The translations under genes were made by a program, and so were the position numbers. Positions 5,782 through 12,259 of a DNA stretch of 15,343 bases are shown here, piece after piece. Within the stretch, counting starts at the first letter, position 1; every line of letters begins with the position of its first letter. The stretch covers positions 1-15,343 of the forward strand of contig CABRNM010000032.1 of NCBI GenBank assembly GCA_902472315.1, written 5' to 3'. Origin of the DNA: an uncultured Collinsella sp. Its GTDB lineage: Bacteria > Actinomycetota > Coriobacteriia > Coriobacteriales > Coriobacteriaceae. Under the pieces are notes generated by a model. The model had not been told where the DNA came from, searched no databases, and worked only from the letters and a program-made list of their open reading frames with translations.

Positions 5782-6441
5782 ATGAAAAACGTTCTGTGCT
5801 TTGGCGACAGCAATACCTACGGCTATGATCCGGCGGGCATGCGCGACGGCACCGCGGTACGCTATGCGCACGATGTGCGCTGGTGCGGCGTGGCCCAGCG
5901 CGACCTGGGCGAGGGCTGGCACGTGATTGAGGAAGGCCTCAACGGCCGCACGACGGTACGCGACGACATGTGCCATCTGGACACTAATCTCAACGGCATC
6001 CGCGCGTTGCCGATGCTGCTCGAGGCTCATAAGCCGCTGGATGCGATCGTGATTATGCTGGGCACCAACGACTGCAAGACGGTCTTTAGCGTGGGGGCTG
6101 CCGATATCGCTGACGGTGCCATGGCGCTGATTCGCACCGTCCGCGCGTTTCCCTGGACCGAAGCCGCGCCCTGCCCGCGTATTCTGCTGATGGCGCCTAT
6201 CAAGATTAAACCGCAGATCGCCGATGTGTACATGACCGACTTTGATGAGCGCTCCGTCGAGGCCTCGGAGCATTTTGCCGAATACTATGCGTATGCTGCT
6301 AAACAGTTTGGCTGCGACTTTTTGAATGCCGCTGATTTTGCCGAGCCGGGCGATATCGATTATCTGCACATGATGCCCGAAAGCCACGAGAGCCTGGGCC
6401 ACGCCGTGGCAGCCAAGCTCCAAGAGATGCTTGGTGAGTAG
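5782..6441 (+). CDS. SGNH/GDSL-family hydrolase (esterase)
   Basis: This 219-residue cytoplasmic protein has all SGNH blocks: GDSN with nucleophile S10 (residues 8-11), the oxyanion glycine block GLNGRT (52-57), GTND (94-97) giving the oxyanion Asn96, and the catalytic DxxH as DYLH (D193 and H196). The order and the NGRTT block place it with the arylesterase/acyltransferase-like subgroup (compare Mycobacterium smegmatis MsAcT and TesA-like esterases) rather than secreted lipases. No signal peptide is present, so it acts inside the cell. The ATG at 5782 has a strong AGGAAGGG site 7-8 nt upstream. It lies 84 nt after the macrodomain gene with a terminator between. The natural ester or acyl substrate cannot be read from sequence. 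Confidence 0.92.
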   Translation: MKNVLCFGDSNTYGYDPAGMRDGTAVRYAHDVRWCGVAQRDLGEGWHVIEEGLNGRTTVRDDMCHLDTNLNGIRALPMLLEAHKPLDAIVIMLGTNDCKTVFSVGAADIADGAMALIRTVRAFPWTEAAPCPRILLMAPIKIKPQIADVYMTDFDERSVEASEHFAEYYAYAAKQFGCDFLNAADFAEPGDIDYLHMMPESHESLGHAVAAKLQEMLGE

Positions 6442-6494
6442 CGCGACCCAAAGCAGTACAGAAGTTCCCCTTGCGGTGGCTTGTTTCGCTGCTT

Positions 6495-6553
6495 TGTCTC
6501 GATCTGTAACATCTGGGCGGCTAAATCGTCCCTATCTGTTACAGATCGAGACA
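6495..6553. repeat. 59-bp palindromic intergenic element with 17-bp perfect arms
   Basis: TGTCTCGATCTGTAACA (6495-6511) is repeated exactly in inverted orientation at 6537-6553, around a 25-nt spacer. It lies between the convergent SGNH hydrolase and thiD genes. Near-copies of CCTTGCGGTGG flank it in direct orientation (about 6469-6479 and 6579-6590). There is no T-run after either arm. This looks like a REP/MITE-type element, or a large operator-like site in an unusual place. Confidence 0.85.
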
Positions 6554-6561
6554 TTTGCAGG

Positions 6562-6594
6562 AACCGCCACAAAGGTGTCCTTTGCGGTGGTTTT
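6562..6594 (+). terminator. Terminator of the SGNH hydrolase gene
   Basis: A 14-bp stem with one mismatch and one G-U pair (6562-6575 with 6579-6592) and a 3-nt loop ends in TTTT (6591-6594). It lies about 120 nt after the SGNH stop, beyond the palindrome at 6495-6553, and faces the convergent thiD gene. It may also act weakly on the other strand. Confidence 0.7.
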
Positions 6595-6606
6595 GGGCTG
6601 CGAATC

Positions 6607-7437
6607 TTAATACTGCCACATGTGGTTGACGGGGCCGGAACCTTTGCCCATGTCAAAGCCGGCGGCGAGAGCGCCGGTTAGGTAAGCCTTGCCGGCGTTG
6701 ACGGCGTCGGCAAGATCCATGCCCTGCGCCAATGCGCAAGCGATGGCGGACGAAAGCGTGCAGCCGGTGCCATGCGTGTTGCCGGTCTCGATGCGCTTGT
6801 GGCGGAACCACGTGGTGAGTGGATCTCCCAGATGGTTGCCCTCGTCATCGAGTGGCGCGGGTTCGGCCAGTACATCGTTGGCCTCGTTGACAAGATGTCC
6901 ACCCTTAACGAGGGATGCGCAACCAAAGCGGCGGGTGAGGAGCATGGCAGCATTTTGCTGCGTGCGCTCGGAGTCGACCTCGTAGTCGAGCAGGGCCATG
7001 GCCTCGGGAATATTGGGCGTGATAACCGTCGCTAGCGGGAACAGGCGGCGGGTGAGCGCCTCGGCGGCATCTTCGGCAATCAGCCGTGCGCCTGAGGTGG
7101 CTACCATGACGGGGTCGACTACCACGTTTGTCGCGTTCCAGGCGCTCAGGCGGTCGGCGATAACATCGATAATCTCGGCAGAGGAAACCATGCCGATCTT
7201 GACGGCGCTGGGGCGGATATCGTCAAAAACGGCGTCAATTTGCGCGGCTACGATATCTGGCGAGATATCCTGCACGGCGGTAACGCCCAGTGTGTTTTGC
7301 GCTGTGATGGCGGTGATGGCCGTCTCGGCATACAGGCGGTGCGCCGTGATGGTCTTGATGTCGGCCTGAATGCCGGCGCCACCGCTGGAATCGGATCCCG
7401 CGATGGACAGGACGGCAGGTACCTTACTACGATCCAT
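6607..7437 (-). CDS. thiD: Hydroxymethylpyrimidine / phosphomethylpyrimidine kinase
   Basis: This 276-residue ribokinase-like enzyme phosphorylates HMP and HMP-P to HMP-PP, the pyrimidine half of thiamin. Visible ThiD motifs are SIAGSDSSGGAGIQAD (11-26), substrate-lid region KIGMVSS (80-86), VVDPVMVATSG (106-116), TPNIPEA (140-146), LVKGGH (176-181) and the anion-hole motif THGTGCTLSSAIA (221-233) with C226 near the catalytic position. Length is typical and no ThiE domain is fused. The ATG at 7437 has GGGAG 5 nt upstream. It lies 182 nt downstream of thiC on the same strand; a TATAAT at 7484-7489 and a hairpin between the genes suggest it is at least partly transcribed independently of the riboswitch-controlled thiC mRNA. 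As ThiD and PdxK-like kinases overlap, minor activity on pyridoxal is possible; context supports thiamin. Confidence 0.95.
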   Translation of the reverse strand: MDRSKVPAVLSIAGSDSSGGAGIQADIKTITAHRLYAETAITAITAQNTLGVTAVQDISPDIVAAQIDAVFDDIRPSAVKIGMVSSAEIIDVIADRLSAWNATNVVVDPVMVATSGARLIAEDAAEALTRRLFPLATVITPNIPEAMALLDYEVDSERTQQNAAMLLTRRFGCASLVKGGHLVNEANDVLAEPAPLDDEGNHLGDPLTTWFRHKRIETGNTHGTGCTLSSAIACALAQGMDLADAVNAGKAYLTGALAAGFDMGKGSGPVNHMWQY

Positions 7438-7483
7438 GTTGGCTCCCTTGTTCGGTCGGAATCAAATGGGTCTTTAAGCCAGC

Positions 7484-7489
7484 ATTATA
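7484..7489 (-). promoter_or_regulatory. -10 box for thiD
   Basis: A perfect TATAAT on the minus strand lies 46 nt upstream of the thiD ATG. I see no good -35 at 16-18 nt, as that position falls in the hairpin at 7495-7524. Activator-dependent use is possible. Confidence 0.45.
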
Positions 7490-7494
7490 AAGAT

Positions 7495-7524
7495 GCCCGG
7501 GCCGACTCTATGTCGGACCCGGGC
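7495..7524 (-). terminator. Hairpin between thiC and thiD (possible terminator)
   Basis: Arms GCCCGGG/CCCGGGC (7495-7501 with 7518-7524) and CCGAC/GTCGG (7502-7506 with 7512-7516), with one bulged base, make a 12-bp GC-rich stem. On the minus strand it is followed by ATCTTTAT, a weak U-tract, about 95 nt after the thiC stop. It may terminate or attenuate thiC transcripts before thiD. Confidence 0.5.
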
Positions 7525-7542
7525 GGGCGATGCAATCTTTAC

Positions 7543-7560
7543 GCAAATGTAAGCAAATGT
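7543..7560. repeat. Two direct repeats of GCAAATGT in helical phase
   Basis: GCAAATGT occurs at 7543-7550 and 7553-7560, a 10-bp period, 50-70 bp upstream of the putative thiD -10. GTCAA-CAA-TTGAC, a small palindrome, follows at 7567-7579. Tandem half-sites in phase often bind activators, but no regulator can be named. Confidence 0.4.
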
Positions 7561-7619
7561 TCACACGTCAACAATTGACAGGCATCAGCTCGCCGCCAGA
7601 AGCGGCCGCGGCGACAGGG

Positions 7620-8954
7620 CTAGTCCTCCATGCCAAGGTCGATCGTGGTGCCCTCGAAGATCTTGTTGACGGTGCGGACGGCGCACATCTTGCCGCACAT
7701 GGTGCAGGTGCCCTCGGTGGCGGCGGGGGATTCTTCGTAGCGCTTCTTGCCCGTAACTGGGTCGAGCGCGCACTTCCACATGGCGTCCCAGTCGAGCTTG
7801 CGGCGTGCCTGGCCCATCTTGTCGTCCATGTCGCGGGCGTGGGGCACCTTTTTGGCGATGTCGGCGGCGTGTGCGGCGATCTTGGTGGCCATGAGGCCGT
7901 CGAGCACATCCTGGGCGTTAGGCAGGCATAGGTGCTCTGCCGGTGTCACGTAGCACAGGAAGTCGGCACCGGAGCTGGCGGAGATGGCGCCGCCGATGGC
8001 AGCGGTGATGTGGTCGTAACCCACGCCGATATCGGTCACCAGCGGCCCGAGCACATAGAACGGAGCATTGTGGCACAGGCGCTTCTGCAGTTTCATGTTG
8101 GCGGCGATCTCGTCGAGCGCCATGTGACCCGGGCCCTCGACCATGACCTGGACGCCGGCGGCCCAAGCGCGCTTGCACAGCTTGCCCAGCTCGATCATCT
8201 CAGCGGTCTCGGTGGCGTCGTTGGAGTCGTAGAGGCAGCCCGGGCGGCAGGAGTCGCCGAGCGAAATCGTCACGTCGTACTCGTGGCAAATCTCGAGCAA
8301 CTCGTCGTAGAACTCATAGAACGGGTTCTCGTTACCGGTGACCTCCATCCAGCCAAACAGCAGTGAGCCGCCGCGGCTCACGATGTTCATCAGGCGGCCG
8401 GTCTCCTTAAAGGTCTTGGTGACCGACTTGTTGATGCCGCAGTGAATGGTCATAAAGTCCACGCCGTCCTCGGCATGCGCGCGCACGACTTCGAACAGGT
8501 CGTCCTTGGTGAGCTTGACCAGCGGCTTTTCCATGTAGCCGATGGCGTCGTACATGGGGACGGTGCCTACCATGAGCGGCGTCTCGTCGATGAGCTGCTG
8601 GCGGAACTGGCGCGTCTTGCCCGAGTTGGAGAGGTCCATGATGGCGTCGGCGCCAAAGTCCTCAGCGATCTTGACCTTCTTCCATTCCTCGGCGGCATCG
8701 GCCTTGTCGCCCGAGATGCCCAAGTTCACGTTGACCTTGGTGGACAGGCCCTCACCGACACCAAAGGCGCGCATGCCCTTTTTGATATGCACGATGTTGG
8801 CGGGAATGGCGATGCGGCCGTCTGCTACGCGCTCACGGATGTACTCGGGGTCACGATGCTCGCGCTCGGCGACCTCCTTCATCTGCGGTGTGATCTGCCC
8901 GGCGCGGGCAAAGTCGATTTGCGTGACGAGCTTGGGCTCGGTCTGTGTGCTCAT
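7620..8954 (-). CDS. thiC: Phosphomethylpyrimidine synthase ThiC (short anaerobic form)
   Basis: This 444-residue radical-SAM enzyme converts aminoimidazole ribotide to HMP-P. ThiC landmarks are TIHCGIN (169-175), VSRGGSLLFGW (192-202), SLGDSCRPG (231-239), MVEGPGHMALDEI (271-283), GPLVTDIGVGYDHITAAIGGA (303-323), and the C-terminal [4Fe-4S] cysteines C417, C420 and C424. Their spacing is C-x2-C-x3-C, one residue tighter than the C-x2-C-x4-C I recall for Escherichia coli ThiC. It lacks the N-terminal extension of aerobic ThiC (about 600 residues), as expected of the short form. I chose the ATG at 8954, 8 nt after GGGAG; an in-frame ATG at 8960 is only 2 nt from that site. The ribosome site forms the 3' end of the TPP riboswitch, so translation is probably repressed by thiamin pyrophosphate. 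thiD follows downstream. Confidence 0.97.
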   Translation of the reverse strand: MSTQTEPKLVTQIDFARAGQITPQMKEVAEREHRDPEYIRERVADGRIAIPANIVHIKKGMRAFGVGEGLSTKVNVNLGISGDKADAAEEWKKVKIAEDFGADAIMDLSNSGKTRQFRQQLIDETPLMVGTVPMYDAIGYMEKPLVKLTKDDLFEVVRAHAEDGVDFMTIHCGINKSVTKTFKETGRLMNIVSRGGSLLFGWMEVTGNENPFYEFYDELLEICHEYDVTISLGDSCRPGCLYDSNDATETAEMIELGKLCKRAWAAGVQVMVEGPGHMALDEIAANMKLQKRLCHNAPFYVLGPLVTDIGVGYDHITAAIGGAISASSGADFLCYVTPAEHLCLPNAQDVLDGLMATKIAAHAADIAKKVPHARDMDDKMGQARRKLDWDAMWKCALDPVTGKKRYEESPAATEGTCTMCGKMCAVRTVNKIFEGTTIDLGMED

Positions 8955-8963
8955 TGGCATGGC

Positions 8964-9052
8964 TCCCTTCGTTGGCATTACCCATATCAGGTTTGCGGGT
9001 CAGGGCGGGCGCGCCCAATCTCAGCCTGCCGTCTTGTCCTGCAAGCCCCCCG
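8964..9052 (-). promoter_or_regulatory. TPP riboswitch (THI element) controlling thiC
   Basis: Read on the minus strand from 9052, the leader has the conserved THI-box parts in order: GGGGGGCTTGC, then CTGAGA (pyrimidine sensor), ACCCGCAAACCTGAT, then GGGTAATGCCA and the closing AACGAAGGGA. The spacing fits the TPP aptamer, with P3 formed by the segment around 9022-9045. The last bases include the GGGAG Shine-Dalgarno of thiC, with the ATG about 10 nt after the aptamer end. No terminator hairpin lies between aptamer and ATG, so control is probably at translation initiation: TPP binding hides the ribosome site. Confidence 0.95.
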
Positions 9053-9069
9053 TTTATGTAATGGGCTCA

Positions 9070-9075
9070 AGTATA
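9070..9075 (-). promoter_or_regulatory. -10 box of the thiC transcript
   Basis: TATACT on the minus strand is 18 nt upstream of the riboswitch 5' end, so the transcript would start about 10 nt before the aptamer. No strong -35 is seen. Confidence 0.55.
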
Positions 9076-9086
9076 GCTCGAATGGG

Positions 9087-9092
9087 TACGAT
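9087..9092 (+). promoter_or_regulatory. Possible -10 box of the membrane-protein gene
   Basis: GGG-TACGAT-T resembles the GGG-TACAAT-G before the BI-1 family gene and lies 34 nt upstream of the ATG at 9126. A second candidate is TATAGC at 9072-9077, overlapping the divergent thiC -10. The two transcription units are therefore back to back. Confidence 0.35.
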
Positions 9093-9125
9093 TGGCCTAA
9101 CGAGCGTGCCTGTGAGGAGGCGAAC

Positions 9126-9647
9126 ATGGAAGACAAGCATCTATATCGAGAGACGCAATGGGATGTATCGGCCGAGGAAAGCCGTGCGCACCATGGCCTT
9201 GTCGCGATCGGTTTTGCGGTGCTTGCCGTGCTGGTGATTGCCTTTTGTATCTGGACGTTTGGTGGTCGCGGCGGCGCTGCATGGGAGTTCGAGGCTGATG
9301 ATAGCCTACCGATTATGACGGTGAGGAGTACTGGCGGTAATGCCAATACGCTCGCCGTTCCGGGCGATTATTGGTACCCGTGCGATGAGTTTGTGCAGTT
9401 GCAGCTGAGTGGTGGGTCTATTCCTGGTGAGGAAATCGAACGCGTGACGTATGATGCGACGTTCAAAACGTTGACGGTGAAGCTCAAAGATCAAGGGGAT
9501 GTGCCCACGACGATGGATATCGCGCTGACGGAATGGCGCCTGGAGCCCCCGTCGGGTGTTGCGGTGTCCGAGGTCGAGCACGTCAAGATTGTCTATCAGG
9601 ACGGTTCGACAAACGGGATTGCAAAGGCCGACGGTCTAGCTGAATAG
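9126..9647 (+). CDS. Single-pass membrane protein with an exported domain, function unknown
   Basis: The protein has 173 residues. The ATG at 9126 has AGGAGG 5 nt upstream, so the start is secure although the frame stays open further upstream in the thiC shadow. A charged cytoplasmic N-terminus (1-23) is followed by one hydrophobic helix, GLVAIGFAVLAVLVIAFCIW (24-43), then an extracytoplasmic domain (about 50-173). That domain looks beta-rich, with strands such as IERVTYDATFKTLTVKLKDQ and EHVKIVYQDG, and has one cysteine (PCDEF). I recognise no family. No signal peptidase or lipobox site is obvious, so it should stay anchored. It is divergent from thiC and convergent with yaaA, and I see no functional link to either. 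Many Gram-positive cell-envelope proteins have this plan. Confidence 0.8.
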   Translation: MEDKHLYRETQWDVSAEESRAHHGLVAIGFAVLAVLVIAFCIWTFGGRGGAAWEFEADDSLPIMTVRSTGGNANTLAVPGDYWYPCDEFVQLQLSGGSIPGEEIERVTYDATFKTLTVKLKDQGDVPTTMDIALTEWRLEPPSGVAVSEVEHVKIVYQDGSTNGIAKADGLAE

Positions 9648-9677
9648 GTGTCGAGCCTAGCAGCCAATTCATAAAAG

Positions 9678-9738
9678 TTGCGGTGGAATAGTTCCTGATT
9701 GTGCGAAAAAGGCTCAAATAGGAATTATTCCACCGCAA
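9678..9738. repeat. Palindromic repeat, family TTGCGGTGGAATA, copy 1
   Basis: Arms of 19 nt (9678-9696 and 9720-9738) pair with a single G-T difference around a 23-nt loop. On the minus strand the stem is followed by CTTTTATG, so it may terminate yaaA, which ends at 9782. It shares its first 13 arm bases with copy 2 at 10616-10682. Confidence 0.85.
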
Positions 9739-9781
9739 GTTATATAGAGAAGGCTGAGCGGGTCAGTGTTGGGTGCCGGCT

Positions 9782-10591
9782 CTAGAGCATCTGTTCGTTG
9801 ATGAACACGAGGGTGCCTAGGTATGAGAGCTCGGGGACGTGGCGATAGCCGATGTTGAATGCGGTAAGTTCGCTTGCATCCTCGAGCTTGTTTTCTGCCA
9901 TCCACCGCACCATGGAGCCGCGCGCCTTTTTGCTGGCGGTCGACCGTTGGATGGGCTTCCCGTTGCGGATACCCTCGCCAAAGAGGCACGTGACGGCTGT
10001 GGCGTCGCCCGCGAGGTGGGGCAGAACGGCTTTGGCATACTCTACGCTGGCGAGGTTGACGATCGTGGTGTTTGAACCTGCCGGGGCGATAACCCGCGCG
10101 AGCTTGTCGCTCCAAAACGCGTAGAGGTCTCGGGCATCGTCAACGGCGAGCTTCGCACCCATCTCCAGCCGATACGGTTCGACGGCATGAAAGGGGCGTA
10201 CGCATCCGTAAAGGCCCGAGAGGATCCACAGATGGTCTTGCAGCCATGCGAGCTGCGCGGCATCCATCACCTCGGGTGCCATGCTCTGGTATTGAATGCC
10301 GTGATAGGACATGACGGCAGGGGAGATTCGGCGCGCGATATCGGGATCGGCGAGGTCGGCATCGCTCAGGACGGGCATAAATTCGTGAAGCGTATCCAGG
10401 CACGTTGTAAGCAGCCTGTCGCTCACGTTCCATAGCGCTTGTAGGCCGCCGCTGCCTTCATTTCGTTCGATATCTAGCAGTGCGCGGTGGAGGCGAGCCG
10501 TTTCGTGCGCAAAAGGCGGTATGCCCAGGACTTCAAAAGCATCTTGGGCCGCGCGCATCTGCTTGGCGGGCGAAATGATGACCTGCAGCAT
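9782..10591 (-). CDS. yaaA: Peroxide stress protein YaaA (UPF0246 / DUF328)
   Basis: This 269-residue protein matches the YaaA family from end to end: the N-terminal IISPAKQM (5-12), YHGIQYQSM (96-104), SGLYGCVRPFHAVEPYRLEMG (125-145), NLASVEY (179-185) and the C-terminal FNIGYRHVPELSYLGTLVFI. In Escherichia coli YaaA belongs to the OxyR regulon and lowers free iron, limiting Fenton damage; some relatives bind DNA. The biochemical activity is not settled. The ATG at 10591 has GGAGAG 3 nt upstream, and the frame's upstream extension to 10768 lies over the repeat and the end of the aminopeptidase gene, so it is not used. It is a single gene bracketed by two copies of one palindromic repeat. Located in the cytoplasm. 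Confidence 0.95.
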   Translation of the reverse strand: MLQVIISPAKQMRAAQDAFEVLGIPPFAHETARLHRALLDIERNEGSGGLQALWNVSDRLLTTCLDTLHEFMPVLSDADLADPDIARRISPAVMSYHGIQYQSMAPEVMDAAQLAWLQDHLWILSGLYGCVRPFHAVEPYRLEMGAKLAVDDARDLYAFWSDKLARVIAPAGSNTTIVNLASVEYAKAVLPHLAGDATAVTCLFGEGIRNGKPIQRSTASKKARGSMVRWMAENKLEDASELTAFNIGYRHVPELSYLGTLVFINEQML

Positions 10592-10615
10592 GAACTCTCC
10601 TCTGCCAAAAAAGGA

Positions 10616-10682
10616 AGTTGCGGTGGAATACGGTCTGTTTTGGCCGTTTATGGGCCAGTTTAGTCCGTATTTCACCGCAACT
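10616..10682. repeat. Palindromic repeat, family TTGCGGTGGAATA, copy 2
   Basis: Arms of 18 nt (10616-10633 and 10665-10682) pair with one G-T difference; an inner TGGCC/GGCCA pair can add to the stem. It fills most of the gap between the M18 aminopeptidase stop (10696) and the yaaA start. On the minus strand the stem is followed by TTCCTTTTTTGG, so it probably ends the aminopeptidase transcript. The loop differs completely from copy 1. Confidence 0.87.
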
Positions 10683-10695
10683 GATGAAGGGCTGG

Positions 10696-12093
10696 TTAGG
10701 CGCGCTCGAGGAAGGCCTTGTAGCCGCGGTAGGCCTCGTAGATGTCGGCCTTGTTGGCGACCTCCCACAGGGCGTGCATGGACAGGACGGCAACGCCGGA
10801 GTCGATGACGTTCATACCGTACTTGGCCATGATGTAGGCGATAGTGCCGCCGCCGCCCGCGTTGACGCGACCGAGCTCGCAGGTCTGGAAGTCCACGCCG
10901 GCCTCGTCCATGATGTCGCGGATGAGGGCCACGTACTCGGCGTCGGCGTCGTTGGAGCCACCCTTGCCGCGGCTGCCTGTGTACTTGTTAAAGCACAGGC
11001 CGCGACCCATGAAGGCGGCGTTCTTGGTCTCGAACTTGCCAGCGTAGCCCGGGTCGAAGCCGGCGGACACGTCGGAGGAGAGCATGCGGCTGTGGGCGAG
11101 TGCACGGCGCAGGGCCAGCGGGCTATCCTCGCCGGCGAGCGTCATGATCTCGGCGACGGTGTTCTCGAAGAAGCGGCTCGTCATGCCGGTGGCACCCACG
11201 GAACCGATTTCCTCCTTGTCGACGATGAGCGTGATGCTCGTGCGCTTCACGTTGGCGACGTTGATCTGGGCGAGCATGGACGGATAGGCGCAGACACGGT
11301 CGTCGTGGCCATAGCCCAGAATCATGGAGCGGTCGAGGCCCATGTCGCGGGCCGGGCCGGCGGGCACGACCTCGATCTCGGCGGAGAGGAAGTCCTCCTC
11401 CTCGACGCCGTACTGCTCCTTGAGGATGTCCAGGAACATCTGCTTGACGGGCTCCTTGGGGGCGTCCTTGTCGTCCTCATCGAACTTGACGGGGCGGCCG
11501 CCCACAATCACGTCGAGGATCTCGGCGTCGACGGCGTCCTTGGCGGGCTTGGACATCTGCTCGCTCGAGAGGTGAATCAGCAGGTCGGAGATGGTAAAGA
11601 CCGGGTCGTCGGCCTTGTCGCCGATGTTGATGTCGACGGTGGTGCCGTCCTTTTTGCAGATGACGCCTACGAGCGCGAGCGGGGAAGCGACCCAATGGTA
11701 GCTCTTGACGCCGCCATAGTAGTGCGTGTCGAGATAAGCCATGTCGCCGGCCTCGAAAGCGGGGTTCTGCTTAAGGTCCAGGCGCGGCGAGTCCACGTGG
11801 GCGCCCAGGATGTTAAAGCCCTGCTCGAGCGGGGCGGTGCCCAGGTTGACGAGCATAAGGTCCTTGCCGTGGTTGGCGGCGTACACCTTGTCGCCTGCCT
11901 TGAGCGCGCGACCCTCGGCGATCACGGTCTCCAGATTGACGTAGCCCGCCTCCTCGGCCATCTTGATACCGGTCTTGACGCACAGGCGCTCGGTCTTGTT
12001 CTCACTCAAAAACTGCTTATAGCCGCGGCAAAGCTCCTCGAGTTCCTCGATCTGCTGTGGCGTGTACTTTTTCCATGCGCAGGGACGCTCCAT
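10696..12093 (-). CDS. apeB: Aminopeptidase, M18 family
   Basis: This 465-residue zinc aminopeptidase has the M18 (PF02127) motifs: GAHVDSPRLDLK (97-108) with zinc ligand H99, YGHDDRV (261-267) with bridging Asp D265, LIVDKEEIGSVGATG (289-303) with catalytic and zinc Glu E294/E295, SSDVSAGFDP (339-348) with D341, GRVNAGGGGTIAYIMA and LSMHALWEVANKAD (437-450) with H440. Ligand assignments rest on family knowledge. M18 enzymes form dodecameric cytoplasmic shells that trim acidic or neutral N-terminal residues from peptides. I chose the ATG at 12093, 8 nt after GGAG; the frame is open upstream to 12492 but that part covers the polA 5' region. It is divergent from polA, with a -10 box framed by an inverted repeat at 12134-12166. 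The symbol apeB is by family similarity; apeA is an alternative. Confidence 0.93.
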   Translation of the reverse strand: MERPCAWKKYTPQQIEELEELCRGYKQFLSENKTERLCVKTGIKMAEEAGYVNLETVIAEGRALKAGDKVYAANHGKDLMLVNLGTAPLEQGFNILGAHVDSPRLDLKQNPAFEAGDMAYLDTHYYGGVKSYHWVASPLALVGVICKKDGTTVDINIGDKADDPVFTISDLLIHLSSEQMSKPAKDAVDAEILDVIVGGRPVKFDEDDKDAPKEPVKQMFLDILKEQYGVEEEDFLSAEIEVVPAGPARDMGLDRSMILGYGHDDRVCAYPSMLAQINVANVKRTSITLIVDKEEIGSVGATGMTSRFFENTVAEIMTLAGEDSPLALRRALAHSRMLSSDVSAGFDPGYAGKFETKNAAFMGRGLCFNKYTGSRGKGGSNDADAEYVALIRDIMDEAGVDFQTCELGRVNAGGGGTIAYIMAKYGMNVIDSGVAVLSMHALWEVANKADIYEAYRGYKAFLERA

Positions 12094-12133
12094 GACGCAG
12101 GCTCCTTTCGGATCGATCGTGCTGGTTGATGTA

Positions 12134-12166
12134 CCGTGAGCCATCGTATCACGCGCGGGCTCACGG
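12134..12166 (-). promoter_or_regulatory. apeB -10 box framed by a 9-bp inverted repeat (possible operator)
   Basis: CCGTGAGCC (12134-12142) and GGCTCACGG (12158-12166) form a perfect 9-bp inverted repeat with half-site centres 24 bp apart. The spacer contains TACGAT on the minus strand (12143-12148), a fair -10 for the gene starting at 12093. The expected start point falls in the left arm. A dimeric repressor bound here would block the promoter. Confidence 0.5.
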
Positions 12167-12211
12167 CGGCAGGGAAGCCTGATGTGCGGTGGCCGCGGGG
12201 CGGGGAGCGTG

Positions 12212-12217
12212 TAAACT
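12212..12217 (+). promoter_or_regulatory. -10 box of polA
   Basis: TAAACT lies 43 nt upstream of the polA ATG. No -35 stands out in the GC-rich region before it. Confidence 0.45.
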
Positions 12218-12259
12218 GGTGTGAGCAAACCGTGCCCAGCCCAAAGCGAGGTATTCAAT

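Noticed and set aside
8442..9125. Upstream extension of the membrane-protein frame across the thiC 5' end
   Set aside because: It is antisense to thiC and the riboswitch. The ATG at 9126 has a perfectly placed AGGAGG, and the hydrophobic helix follows at a normal distance.
10618..12129. About 500-codon plus-strand frame opposite the M18 aminopeptidase
   Set aside because: It is a shadow of a gene with all M18 metal-site motifs. Its composition (Val, Gly, His, Asp, Leu) reflects the antisense codons.
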